Shown: piece after piece, positions 18,937-27,575 of the stretch
Layout of the letters: every line of letters begins with the position of its first letter
How positions within the stretch are numbered: position 1 is the stretch's first letter
Source of the DNA: Actinomycetes bacterium
GTDB taxonomy: Bacteria > Actinomycetota > Acidimicrobiia > Acidimicrobiales > Ilumatobacteraceae
Length of the DNA: 57,287 bases
Direction: 5' to 3'
NCBI GenBank assembly: GCA_025358125.1
Contig: JANYKS010000054.1
Coordinates: forward strand, 1 to 57,287
Notes under the pieces: generated by a model
What the model was told of the DNA's origin: nothing
Databases searched by the model: none
Seen by the model: only the letters and a program-made list of their open reading frames with translations
Position numbers and translations under genes: made by a program

Positions 18937-19667
18937 GCCTTCTGCTCCTCGCCGAGATATGCGTCGAGGACTGCCTGATCGGTCTGGATCTCAGCGGGTG
19001 TGCCAGCAGCGATGATGGACCCGAAATCGAGCACCTGGATCAAGGAGCACACTTTCATCACCAACGACACGTCATGCTCGACGAGCAGGATCGCGGTGCC
19101 CTCGTCGCACAGGTGCAGCAGCAGCTCGCCGAACTCCTCGGTCTCCCGCTCATCTTGACCAGAAGCCGGCTCGTCGAGCAGCAAGATCTTCGGCCTTGTC
19201 ATCAGTGCCCGACCCATTTCCACCCGGCGGGCCATGCCGGTCGGGATCTCGGCCACGTCACGATCGGCGAGAGCCGTCAGGCCCAACAACTGCAGGACGT
19301 GGTCGGTCTCTGCTCGTGGATCGACACGGGCGCCCCGTGCCCACCGATTGCGGATGTCGCCGGCAACCCGGATGTTCTCGCGCACGCTCAGTGACGTGAA
19401 CAGCTCGAGCCGTTGGAACGTACGCGCGACGCCCCAGCGGGCACGCTTGAACGGCGCAAGCCCGGTGATCTCCCTGCCTTCGAGCTCGATGGTGCCCGAC
19501 GTCGGTTGGAGCAGCCCGGTGATGCAGTTGAAGAGCGTGGTCTTGCCGGCGCCGTTCGGTCCGATCAGCCCCGTGATGGCTCCTGCTCGGGCGCTGACGT
19601 CGACATTATAGAGCGCGACTGCGCCACCGAAGCGCATGCCGACACCGCGGCACTCAAGAAGCGCCAT
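18933..19667 (-). CDS. livG: Branched-chain-amino-acid-type ABC transporter ATPase, LivG
   Basis: A 244-residue ATPase opening ALLECRGVGMRFGG. It has Walker A GPNGAGKTT, the Q-loop region and Walker B KILLLDEPASG. The usual LSGG signature is not obvious: the segment before Walker B reads IPTGMARRVEMGRALMTRP, so LSYGxQR is degenerate to PTGMARR. The switch His is present in ILLVEHD, and the LivG-type C-terminus (GTPAEIQTDQAVLDAYLG) is intact. ATG 19667 is chosen because conserved sequence begins there; it overlaps the fused permease gene by 14 nt. An upstream in-frame extension of 13 codons has no homology. Confidence 0.92.
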
Positions 19668-21933
19668 CGGCCACCTCGACCTGCGGGCCGACGATGCCGA
19701 GGGCATTGTCGAACGTGGCCCGATCGGATCGCCGAAACGGTCTATCGAGGCCGATCAGATCGAGGTCCTCGCCATGCCGGGCCCGGGCGTCGCCAGCGAA
19801 ACGCTCGGCGAACAGCGACTTGATCAACAGCGGTATCAGAACCACCGACGCAATCACTGTCAGTGCGAACGTCCAATTGCCGATGACGCCGCGCCATGCC
19901 AGCACCCACAACCCGACGAGGCCGGCGACCCATGCACCGGTCGCGGCGGGCGTCTTGCGCAGGGGTCGGAAACCGTCCATGATCTGTTGGGCGATGCCGC
20001 TCGGATTCTTGCCGAGCCCGATGCCGATGAGTGCCGGACCGACGAACTTGGTGAAGTTGCCGATCACCGAGACGAACAACCAGTGCAACGATGGATAGTC
20101 GTGACCGAGCTTCAACCAGATGTTCGGCATCACCACGCTGAGCAAGCTGAGGAAGATACCGGCCAGCAGCGCACCGCTGACGTAGCCGATGCCGCCGACG
20201 ACAGCGATCATGAACAGGGTGAGGCTGGCGAAGCCATCGAACCCGGTGTTGTTGGCCACCGTGCGCCCTTGGCCGGCCCACATCAATCCACCGAGGCCGG
20301 CGATACCAGACGACAGCATGAACACACCGAGCTTCAACCGGGTGATGTTGAGGCCGAGAGTCGCGCACGCAGCGGGGCTGTCCTTCATCGCAACGACCAT
20401 CCGTCCGTAGGCGCTGCGGCGAAGGGCGATCAAGCCGACGCCGATGATTGCGAACATGACGGTCATCAACATCAAGAAGTTGCGTTGATCGCCGAAGTTG
20501 ATACCGAACCAGTGCGGGCGCGGCATCGTCAGCGAACCGGTGGAGAAGAAATTGACCGTGAACTTGAACCCGAGGATGTTGGCGTGCAGCGCCTGGGTCT
20601 GGAGGATGACCAATTGATTGACGATGATGCCGAACGCGAACGTGGCCAGCCCGAGGTAGAGCCCGCGCAGTCGCAGCGCCGGCAACGCAATCAGCCCGCC
20701 GACGATGGCGCACACGCAGATCGCCATCAGGATCGCCGGCACCGAGAGCGAGGTCTTGGTTGCCAGACCCCGTGGACCGACATCGAACTGCCACGCCGCG
20801 ATCAGCGCGATCCCGGCAAACGTGAAGATCGCGAGGTTGATCTCTCCCGCATAACCGGTGAGCAGCACGAGCGAGATCGCCATCAACGACAGGGCCATCG
20901 CGTTCGCGAGACTGATCACGGCAGAACCGGACATCAGCGTCTGGATCATGTACACGACTGCGATGAGCACTCCGCCCCACGCGACCGCCTGGCGAATCGA
21001 GGGTACGTGGAATCGCTCACGAGTCCGGCTGATGATCGCGCCGCGCAATCGGTCCTGGGGAAGCAGCAAGAGCGCGACGAAGAGCAGCACTGCGGGAAGC
21101 GCGTTGCGCAGGTTGCGCAGTGCCAACCAGCGCTGACCCGCATTCGAGATCCAATCGAAGTACAACCGCGACAGGCCGAGCACCATCGCACCCACATAGG
21201 TCATCGGAACACTGCGCAGCCGACCGCCGATCGCGGCGGTGTACGCATCGAACACCAAGAGGGTGAGTGCGTAGATCTGCAGAGCCCCCTGCACCGGCGA
21301 CAACAAGACACCGGCGAGACCGGCGAGTGATGCGCCGATCGCCCAGCTGGCGAGGCTGGCCCGGTCGGGGCGGCCACCGTTGAGCATCAACAACGAACGA
21401 TCGTCGACGGTTGCGCGCATCGTGACACCCGTACGAGTCCGGAACAGCAGCACGTACAATGCCGCGGCGATAACTATCGAAAGTCCGACGCCGATGAGCT
21501 GATGGTAGTAGACGGCCTGGCCGAGGATCTTGACATTGTTCTCGCCGAAGAACTTCTTGGGCACGATTGCCCGAGTGTTGTTACTGAACCAGAGCCACGT
21601 CGAGCCGCCGGTGACCGCGAGCAACACCGCAATGGGGGTCACCAGCCGGGTGACCTCGCTCGTGCCGCGAAGACCGCGGATGACGACCACTTCGAGTAGC
21701 ACGCCGAGCAGGGGCGCGACCACGCCAACCGTCAGCAGGATCGCAATCAGCGCCGGTACGTGCCAGTCGAACCGCAGCTGCCAGTACACCAGCGCGCTCG
21801 CTGTCGCGACGGCCCCGTGGGCGAAGTTGAACACGCCAGACGTGGAGTACGTGACGACGAGCCCCGCTGCCGCAATGGCATAGATGGATCCGAGACAGAT
21901 ACCGAGAACGGTGTAGGCGAGGAAGTCCTGCAT
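19654..21933 (-). CDS. Fused LivH-LivM branched-chain-amino-acid-type ABC permease
   Basis: A 759-residue protein combining both permease subunits. Residues ~1-300 are LivH-like (opens FLAYTVLGICLGSIYAIAAAGLVVTYSTSGVFNFAHGA, a classic LivH start). A short linker with RTRERFH follows, and residues ~340-700 are LivM-like (SLVLLTGYAGEINLAIFTFAGIALIAAW…, later ALRRSAYGRMVVAMKDSPAACATLGLN). Each half has about 8-10 hydrophobic segments. In most bacteria livH and livM are separate genes, and here no stop codon or frame break lies between the halves. The last ~60 residues are hydrophilic and cytoplasmic. It is preceded by two binding-protein genes and followed by LivG and LivF. Confidence 0.9.
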   Translation of the reverse strand: MQDFLAYTVLGICLGSIYAIAAAGLVVTYSTSGVFNFAHGAVATASALVYWQLRFDWHVPALIAILLTVGVVAPLLGVLLEVVVIRGLRGTSEVTRLVTPIAVLLAVTGGSTWLWFSNNTRAIVPKKFFGENNVKILGQAVYYHQLIGVGLSIVIAAALYVLLFRTRTGVTMRATVDDRSLLMLNGGRPDRASLASWAIGASLAGLAGVLLSPVQGALQIYALTLLVFDAYTAAIGGRLRSVPMTYVGAMVLGLSRLYFDWISNAGQRWLALRNLRNALPAVLLFVALLLLPQDRLRGAIISRTRERFHVPSIRQAVAWGGVLIAVVYMIQTLMSGSAVISLANAMALSLMAISLVLLTGYAGEINLAIFTFAGIALIAAWQFDVGPRGLATKTSLSVPAILMAICVCAIVGGLIALPALRLRGLYLGLATFAFGIIVNQLVILQTQALHANILGFKFTVNFFSTGSLTMPRPHWFGINFGDQRNFLMLMTVMFAIIGVGLIALRRSAYGRMVVAMKDSPAACATLGLNITRLKLGVFMLSSGIAGLGGLMWAGQGRTVANNTGFDGFASLTLFMIAVVGGIGYVSGALLAGIFLSLLSVVMPNIWLKLGHDYPSLHWLFVSVIGNFTKFVGPALIGIGLGKNPSGIAQQIMDGFRPLRKTPAATGAWVAGLVGLWVLAWRGVIGNWTFALTVIASVVLIPLLIKSLFAERFAGDARARHGEDLDLIGLDRPFRRSDRATFDNALGIVGPQVEVADGAS

Positions 21934-22011
21934 GGTGTTCCGTCGTATCAGCGGAATCGGTGCGGCCGATGGGCCGCCGACCGACTCCGCTGACGACGCT
22001 TCACGTCGTGC

Positions 22012-23514
22012 CTACTTCGCCGCGAACTGCTGCGAAATCCGGTTGGCGTCGAGCAGCGCCGCTGCGAGGGCGGGCGTGCCGCTGACCTTGGCAACCCATT
22101 CCGGCTTGCAATCGAACGTGCCGCGCTTGGTCGGCGCCGCCCGCACGTAGTTGGTGCCCTGCATCCGCAGCACGAGGCCGCAGGCCGGTGGGTGATTGCC
22201 GCCCGGATCCGTCTTCGCATGCAGGCCGTGGCCGGTCCATTCGTGGATCTTGCCGAGGTTGCTCAGCGTGCATGCCCGGGTGAGCGCCGGCCCGCACTGC
22301 GAGGCGGCCGTTGCCCACAGCAGGAACGACGATGTGGCCTGGGCGCCGAGCTGGGCGACGTCGCCGCCGCGCTTCGCGATGAGGTCCAGGTAGTCCTTCG
22401 TCGCCTTGGTGGCATCGGCCTCCTCAAACGGGATGAAGGCAGACCGCATGTACACGTTGTCGAGCGCGCCGTCGGTGTTCGCCGCCGCGCATCGTGCCTC
22501 GTAGTGATTGACGTCGGTGATGATCGGCACATCGAGCCCATTCGCTTTGGCTGTCTGCGCGAACAGCTGCAAGTTGGGCAGGCACGAACCCGACCATGCA
22601 ACCGCGGTCGCTCCGGCATCCTTGAGCTGCTTCACGATCGGCGTCCAGTCGGTCTCGCCGGCGATGTTGTACTCGAGCGTGGTCTCGGAGAATCCCCAGC
22701 CGAACGCCGGCGCGACGCTGACGAACTTGTCGCGGGTCTCTTGTGTTGCGGAGTAATTACCCACCAGCACACCGACCTTTTTTACCGCGTCGGGCAACAG
22801 CTGCGAGGTCTGGGCGAAGATGGCTGCCGGGGTCTCGTCGGACGGATTCGGTACTCCTTGGAACATGTCCTTGCCGTGGGCGAAGGCCGCACTCACCGAA
22901 TAGGTCGGCACGGCCGGCAGTCCGCAGCCGAGACGAATCTCTTCTTGGTTGCTGTCGAATGCCCACCCCTCGCCGACGAGGAAGAAGTTGTTGCCGTCGC
23001 ACGCGCCCTGGATCGCCGGGCCGACGTTGAACAGCGCGGCGTCGAAGTAGTTGAGCGTGATCTTGCGACCGTTGATGCCGCCGAGGTCGTTGCACTCGGC
23101 GACGAGCGCCTTGACCGCATCGGTGGTCTGATGGTTGAGACCAGGCGAACCGGCGTAGCCGGCGTCATCGCCGGTGGCGATGCTGACCGAGGCGGCGGTG
23201 ACTCCCTTCTCGCTTCCCGAATCGGTGTTTGGCGACTTCGCCGGGCCGCAGGGCCACGGAGCATCGCCGAACATCGCCACGGCCGGAGCCGGCGCGGTCG
23301 TCGCAGTGGCCGGAGTCGTTGTGGCAGCCCCGCCGCTCGTGGCCGTTGCCGAGCCCGGAGTCGTCGCCGCCGGACTGGTCGTCGTGGCAGCGGCGCTCGG
23401 CGGCGTAGTGGCCGCCGAAGATGGCTCTGTCGCCTTGCGGTCACTGCCACATGCGGATGCCACAAGAGCAAGCGCCGTGAAGGCAGCGGCGAAACGTAAC
23501 GGTCTGTGTCGCAT
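22012..23514 (-). CDS. Periplasmic-binding-protein-like lipoprotein 1 (LivK/type 1 fold)
   Basis: A 500-residue substrate-binding lipoprotein. The signal peptide ends in the lipobox LVASAC, so the mature protein is anchored by Cys. A Thr/Ala/Pro/Ser-rich tether of about 55 residues follows. The binding domain shows type-1 features: SIATGDDAGYAG, CNDLGGINGRKITLNYFDA, and VKKVGVLVGN. It is Cys-rich for a binding protein (about ten Cys in the folded part), suggesting disulfides. A Shine-Dalgarno GGGGGA sits 6 nt before ATG 23514; a TTG one codon upstream is less likely. It closely resembles the upstream paralogue, including an almost identical C-terminus (DANRISQQFA). Confidence 0.9.
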   Translation of the reverse strand: MRHRPLRFAAAFTALALVASACGSDRKATEPSSAATTPPSAAATTTSPAATTPGSATATSGGAATTTPATATTAPAPAVAMFGDAPWPCGPAKSPNTDSGSEKGVTAASVSIATGDDAGYAGSPGLNHQTTDAVKALVAECNDLGGINGRKITLNYFDAALFNVGPAIQGACDGNNFFLVGEGWAFDSNQEEIRLGCGLPAVPTYSVSAAFAHGKDMFQGVPNPSDETPAAIFAQTSQLLPDAVKKVGVLVGNYSATQETRDKFVSVAPAFGWGFSETTLEYNIAGETDWTPIVKQLKDAGATAVAWSGSCLPNLQLFAQTAKANGLDVPIITDVNHYEARCAAANTDGALDNVYMRSAFIPFEEADATKATKDYLDLIAKRGGDVAQLGAQATSSFLLWATAASQCGPALTRACTLSNLGKIHEWTGHGLHAKTDPGGNHPPACGLVLRMQGTNYVRAAPTKRGTFDCKPEWVAKVSGTPALAAALLDANRISQQFAAK

Positions 23515-23604
23515 CAAGAATCCCCCGATATCTGATTGGTCGTCGCCACCATAGCAGGATCTGACACTCCGTCAGAAAACATGTGGGAGTGGGCTTTGAG
23601 AGGT

Positions 23605-25215
23605 CTACTTGAGTGCGAACTGCTGCGAGATCCGGTTCGCGTCGAGCAGGGCGGCGGCGAGAGCGGGCGTTCCGGAGACCTTCGCGACCCACGCCGGCTT
23701 GCATTCGAACGTGCCCCGCTTGGCCGGCGTGACCCGCTCGTACGCGGCGCGATGGAGCTTGATCACCATGTTGCAGTCCGGCGGGTGATTCTGGCCGGGG
23801 TTGGTGACGGCGTGCAGGCCGTGGCCGGTCCACGATGTGGTGTTCTTGAGGTTGGCGAGCGTGCAAGCCCGCGTCAATTGGGGCCCACACGCTGCCGCCG
23901 CGGTTGCCCACAGGAGGAACGCCGATGCGGTCTGGCTGCCGAGCATCGACGTGTCGCCTCCGCTCGTTGCGAGAAGGTCGAGGTAGTCCTTCGTGGCCGG
24001 GTTGGCGTCGGCCTCCTCGAACGGGATCGACGAAAGACGGATGTAGACGTTGTCCATCGCGCCATCGGCGTTCGCGGCCTTGCAGGCGCCCGAGTAGTGA
24101 TTTGCGTCGGCGATGATCGCCACGTCGAGGCCATTGGCCTTCGCGGCCTGGGCGAACAGCTGCAGGTGGGGCAGGCATGTGCCGGACCAGTAGACCATCG
24201 TCGCGCCGCTGTCGCGGATTTGCTTGACGAATGGTGTCCAGTCTGCCTCGCCGACCGGGTTGTACTCGATCGTGGTCGACACGAAGTGCCACCCGAATTG
24301 AGGCGCGACTGCGACGACCTTGTCGCGCGATTCCTGGGTGGCCGTGAAGCTGGCAACCAGTGTGGCCACCTTCTTGACCTGCTCGGGCAACAGCGTTGCG
24401 ATCTGCTCGTAGTAGCCGGCGCTGACCTCGTCGGAGGGGCTGGGGATGGGCGTGAAGACGTCTTTGCCATTGGCGAAGGCGGCGCTGACGGAATAGGTGG
24501 GAACGGCCGGCAGGCCGCAGCCCAACCGGGTCTCTTCCTGATTGCTGTCGAACGCCCACCCCTCTCCGACGAGGAAGAAGCTGTTGGCGTCGCACGCGCC
24601 CTGGATCGCCTGAACGACGTTGAACAACCCGGCGTCGAAGTAGTTGAGCGATATCTTGCGACCGTTGATGCCACCGAGCTCGTTGCACTTGGCAACCATG
24701 GCCTTCATCGCAGCGGTCATCTCGTGGTTGAGGCCCGGAGAACCTGCGTAGCCGGCGTCGTCACCGGTTGCGATGCTGATCGAATTCGCGGTCACGCCCT
24801 TCTCGGTGCCCGTGTCGGTGTTCGTGACCGCGCCCGGCCCGCACGGCCAGGGCGCGTCGCCGAACATCGCCGATGCGCGCGGTGGATCCGTTGGCGGGGT
24901 CGTGACGACGGTGTCTGCGGAAGCCGGCGGGATTTCGAGACCTCCGGGCGTCGTCGCCGTCGCTGCGCCGGGGGTTGAGGTTGCGCCAGGGGTTGAGGTT
25001 GCGCCAGGGGTTGAGGTTGCGCCAGGGGTTGATGTTGCGCCAGGGGTTGATGTTGCGCCAGGGGTTGATGTTGCGGTGGTAAGCGCGGTCTTGGCCGGCG
25101 CAGTCGAACTTGGCGCAGCCGAGGTCGGCGACGCCGCGCGATCGCTGCCGCACGACGACGCGAACAGAGCCGCCGCAACTGCAATGGTCGCAAGACGAGA
25201 ACCAGAACGCCGCAT
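23605..25215 (-). CDS. Periplasmic-binding-protein-like lipoprotein 2 (LivK/type 1 fold) with repeat tether
   Basis: A 536-residue paralogue of the downstream lipoprotein and first gene of the minus-strand transporter operon. ATG 25215 starts the signal peptide MRRSGSRLATIAVAAALFA, with lipobox FASSC and Shine-Dalgarno GGGGGGA. The open frame extends 23 codons upstream but without signal-peptide character. The tether is longer than in paralogue 1 because of six Ser-Thr-Pro-Gly-Ala-Thr units made by an 18-bp repeat. The binding domain keeps the same blocks and Cys pattern. Two binding proteins serving one permease could give the transporter two substrate ranges; ligand identity is not evident from sequence. 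Confidence 0.9.
   Translation of the reverse strand: MRRSGSRLATIAVAAALFASSCGSDRAASPTSAAPSSTAPAKTALTTATSTPGATSTPGATSTPGATSTPGATSTPGATSTPGAATATTPGGLEIPPASADTVVTTPPTDPPRASAMFGDAPWPCGPGAVTNTDTGTEKGVTANSISIATGDDAGYAGSPGLNHEMTAAMKAMVAKCNELGGINGRKISLNYFDAGLFNVVQAIQGACDANSFFLVGEGWAFDSNQEETRLGCGLPAVPTYSVSAAFANGKDVFTPIPSPSDEVSAGYYEQIATLLPEQVKKVATLVASFTATQESRDKVVAVAPQFGWHFVSTTIEYNPVGEADWTPFVKQIRDSGATMVYWSGTCLPHLQLFAQAAKANGLDVAIIADANHYSGACKAANADGAMDNVYIRLSSIPFEEADANPATKDYLDLLATSGGDTSMLGSQTASAFLLWATAAAACGPQLTRACTLANLKNTTSWTGHGLHAVTNPGQNHPPDCNMVIKLHRAAYERVTPAKRGTFECKPAWVAKVSGTPALAAALLDANRISQQFALK
24971..25078 (-). repeat. 18-bp minisatellite in lipoprotein tether
   Basis: Six tandem 18-bp units (plus-strand core GGGGTTGAGGTTGCGCCA). 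The first three have GAGG and the last three GATG at the same site; the sixth is partly diverged. All are in frame, coding Ser-Thr-Pro-Gly-Ala-Thr on the minus strand. The two sub-types suggest expansion in two steps. Confidence 0.92.
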
Positions 25216-25324
25216 CAAATCCCCCCAGATCCAGTTGTGCTTCGGGCACCGTAACATGCTTTTCTGACGTCGTTTCAGATCCACGATGCTCTTGTTCGGA
25301 TGACGGCGCCCCGGTCGCGCGGGC

Positions 25325-25330
25325 TACCGT
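25325..25330 (+). promoter_or_regulatory. -10 hexamer TACCGT for leaderless SDR gene
   Basis: TACCGT ends 8 nt before ATG 25339. It supports this ATG over one 13 codons upstream, which lies before the hexamer. Confidence 0.4.
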
Positions 25331-25338
25331 TCGCCGAC

Positions 25339-26235
25339 ATGAGCAACCAATCGGCGCCGTCCGCCAGACCGCAGAGCTATCCGTCCGGTGGACTCGAGGG
25401 ATACGCGGTTCTCATCACAGGCGGCGGCACCGGCATCGGCCGGGCCTGCGCCGAACGCCTCGCAGCCGATGGCGCGGCCGTCACGATCTGCGGCAGGACC
25501 GAGGCATCGCTGGCGGCGGCAGTTCGCACGATCGCGGAGGCTGCGACGGCAACGGGCCACGGCGGCAGCGCCCATTTCGTGTCCGGCGATGTCACGAACG
25601 AGGACGATGTGCGGCGCATCGTCGCCGCCGCGCTCGAGCCGACCCGACGACTCGACGGATGTATTGCCAATGCCGGAGGGTCCAAGGGTCTCGGGCCGTA
25701 TCACCTGATCGATGCGCAGCAGTTCGTGGAAACACTCCACCTCAACGTGCTCGGCACGATGCTGTGCCTGAAGCACACTGTGCCACACATGGTTGCCGCC
25801 GGCGGGGGGTCATTCATCGGGATGTCGTCGATCGCGGGGTATGTCACTCATCCCTATTTCGGCGCGTACACCGTTGCGAAGGCCGGCATCGAGCAGATGA
25901 TGCGCAACGGCGCCGACGAGTACGGCGCCGTCGGGGTGCGTTGCAATGCCATCCGGCCCGGGTTCATCGCGACCGAGTTGATGGCTGCGATCCCCCGCGA
26001 CAGCGACGTCTACCACAGCTACATCGACAACACCCCTATGAACGATGTCGGGCGGCCGCAAGACGTCGCGGCGCTCGCCCGGTTCCTGATCGGATCCGAT
26101 TCGCGCTGGATCACCGGCCAGTCGATCGCCGTCGACGGCGGCAACGGCCTGCGTCGCGGCCCGGACTACGGGCCGTTCCTCGAGCCGTTCCTCGGCGCCG
26201 ACGTAATGCTCGCCCGTCGGCCATTCGAGCCGTAG
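25339..26235 (+). CDS. Short-chain dehydrogenase/reductase
   Basis: A 298-residue NAD(P)-dependent oxidoreductase. It has the Rossmann motif TGGGTGIG at about residue 27, the NAG motif as IANAGG, catalytic Ser in MSSIAGY, the Tyr-x3-Lys pair in YTVAKAG, and the RPGFIATEL loop. The N-terminal ~20 residues are a non-conserved Ser/Pro-rich leader. The GCGRT segment (ICGRTEA) after the second strand suggests NADP preference. It is divergent from the ABC-transporter operon across 123 bp and convergent with a second SDR, so it may belong to the same catabolic regulon. The substrate is unknown. Confidence 0.9.
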   Translation: MSNQSAPSARPQSYPSGGLEGYAVLITGGGTGIGRACAERLAADGAAVTICGRTEASLAAAVRTIAEAATATGHGGSAHFVSGDVTNEDDVRRIVAAALEPTRRLDGCIANAGGSKGLGPYHLIDAQQFVETLHLNVLGTMLCLKHTVPHMVAAGGGSFIGMSSIAGYVTHPYFGAYTVAKAGIEQMMRNGADEYGAVGVRCNAIRPGFIATELMAAIPRDSDVYHSYIDNTPMNDVGRPQDVAALARFLIGSDSRWITGQSIAVDGGNGLRRGPDYGPFLEPFLGADVMLARRPFEP

Positions 26236-26272
26236 AAGGCGCGCAAGGCTGGCAAGAGCAGCCAGCAGCGGT

Positions 26273-27043
26273 TCAGCCGTGGGCGCCGCCGTCGATCCGC
26301 ACCGATGTCGCGGTGATGTATCGGCCGTCCTCGCTCGCAAGCATCGCGATGACACCGGCGACATCGGCCGGTTCACCGAATCCGGTGCCGATGATCGGCT
26401 TCATCTTGTCGAACAGCGACCAATCGGCGTCCGTCGGCAACATCCCCGGCGTGGTCTTGGTGATGCCGCTCGTGATGCCACCCGGCGCCACCGCAACGGC
26501 GCGCAGACCCTGCTTCGAGTACTCGACGGCGAGCGCGTGGGTGAACGCATCGACGCCACCCTTGCTCGCCGCGTACGCGGCCATGTACGGGTGGGCGAAC
26601 GAAGCCGACGTCGAACTGAAGTTGACGATCACGCCGTGCCCCGTCGAGAGCAGCGCCGGCAGCGCGGCCCGCGTCATCAAGAACGTGCCGGTCAGATTGA
26701 CGTTGATCACCTGATTCCACATCTCGAGCGAACATTCGTGAGTGTGCGCGGCGCGCAGGATGCCGGCCGCGTTGACCAGCACATCGAGTCCGCCCAGCGC
26801 ATCAATCGACGATGCGATCTGGGACGAGACGGCAGACTCGTTCGAGATGTCGAGTGTCTCCGACGTCAGCCGCTCGGCAGAATCGCAAGATGCAGCCATC
26901 TCCTTGGTGGCCTTCAACCCTTCGCCGTCGACATCGACCGCGTGGACGCGACCGCCCTCGGCGAGAAGGCGGAGCACGGTGCCCTGGCCGATGCCCGAAC
27001 CGCCTCCGGTCACGATGATGCGCCGATCCACAAACCTGTCCAT
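26273..27043 (-). CDS. Short-chain dehydrogenase/reductase
   Basis: A 256-residue SDR with TGGGSGIGQG, VNAAGIL (NAG site), catalytic Ser in FSSTSASF, YAASKGG (Tyr/Lys pair) and VAPGGITSGI. The Asp pair after strand 2 (AVDVDGEG) points to NAD rather than NADP. ATG 27043 is set by an almost perfect Shine-Dalgarno (AAGGAGGT) 5 nt upstream; the open frame extends 32 codons further without homology. It is one of few genes here with such a strong ribosome-binding site. It is divergent from the VOC/M20 pair over 55 bp. Confidence 0.92.
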   Translation of the reverse strand: MDRFVDRRIIVTGGGSGIGQGTVLRLLAEGGRVHAVDVDGEGLKATKEMAASCDSAERLTSETLDISNESAVSSQIASSIDALGGLDVLVNAAGILRAAHTHECSLEMWNQVINVNLTGTFLMTRAALPALLSTGHGVIVNFSSTSASFAHPYMAAYAASKGGVDAFTHALAVEYSKQGLRAVAVAPGGITSGITKTTPGMLPTDADWSLFDKMKPIIGTGFGEPADVAGVIAMLASEDGRYITATSVRIDGGAHG

Positions 27044-27098
27044 CACTACCTCCTTGATACGCTCGTACACAACGTAGTCAGTCCGAAGGGATGTCCAG

Positions 27099-27572
27099 AT
27101 GCTGCTCGACGGGTTCAACCACGTTGCAACGCTCACCAACGACTCGGCGCGGTTGCAGTCCTTCTATGAGCAGGTCTTCGATGCCGTGGTCGTCCATGAC
27201 GGCGCAGAGCACGCCGACGGCAGCGGGCCGCGACTGTCGATCATCAAGGTCGGCCCGCATAACGAGCTCAACGTGTTCGAGATCGACGGCAACACCGAGG
27301 CCGATCGCCAGACGCCGATGTTCGCCAGGGGTCGCCTCGACCATCTCGCATTGCAGGCTGCCTCGTTCGAGGCGTTCACGACGATTCGCGATCGGCTCAT
27401 CGCGAGCGGCGCGGCGGACGACTTCGTCACGGATTTCGGGCAGATGTTGAGTGTGTTCTTCCGTGATCCCGACGGCATGGAGTGCGAGGTCAGCGTTACG
27501 AATCCAGACGCCCAACCAGGGGTCCATCACGGCCCTGGGAACCGATCGGCACGGTTCCCCGCTGGCGAATAG
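27099..27572 (+). CDS. VOC (glyoxalase/dioxygenase-fold) protein
   Basis: A 157-residue protein with two beta-alpha-beta3 modules. Putative metal ligands lie in FNHVATL (His8), NVFEIDG (Glu), LDHLALQ (His) and MECEVSV (Glu), matching the H/E/H/E set of glyoxalase-type metalloenzymes. The family also includes epimerases, fosfomycin-resistance proteins and extradiol dioxygenases; the exact reaction is unknown. ATG 27099 follows an AAGGG ribosome-binding site. It ends 3 nt before the M20 gene, so the two form an operon. Confidence 0.82.
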   Translation: MLLDGFNHVATLTNDSARLQSFYEQVFDAVVVHDGAEHADGSGPRLSIIKVGPHNELNVFEIDGNTEADRQTPMFARGRLDHLALQAASFEAFTTIRDRLIASGAADDFVTDFGQMLSVFFRDPDGMECEVSVTNPDAQPGVHHGPGNRSARFPAGE

Positions 27573-27575
27573 ACG

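Noticed and set aside
19636..21330. 564-codon plus-strand open frame across the permease gene
   Set aside because: Extremely polar, Gln/Asp/His-rich antisense of a hydrophobic membrane protein; not a real protein.
23536..24978. 480-codon plus-strand open frame opposite binding protein 2
   Set aside because: Antisense of a lipoprotein gene that has signal peptide, lipobox and a close paralogue.
24971..25078. Possible CRISPR-like repeat
   Set aside because: Units are 18-bp head-to-tail without spacers and lie in frame inside a lipoprotein gene; this is a minisatellite.
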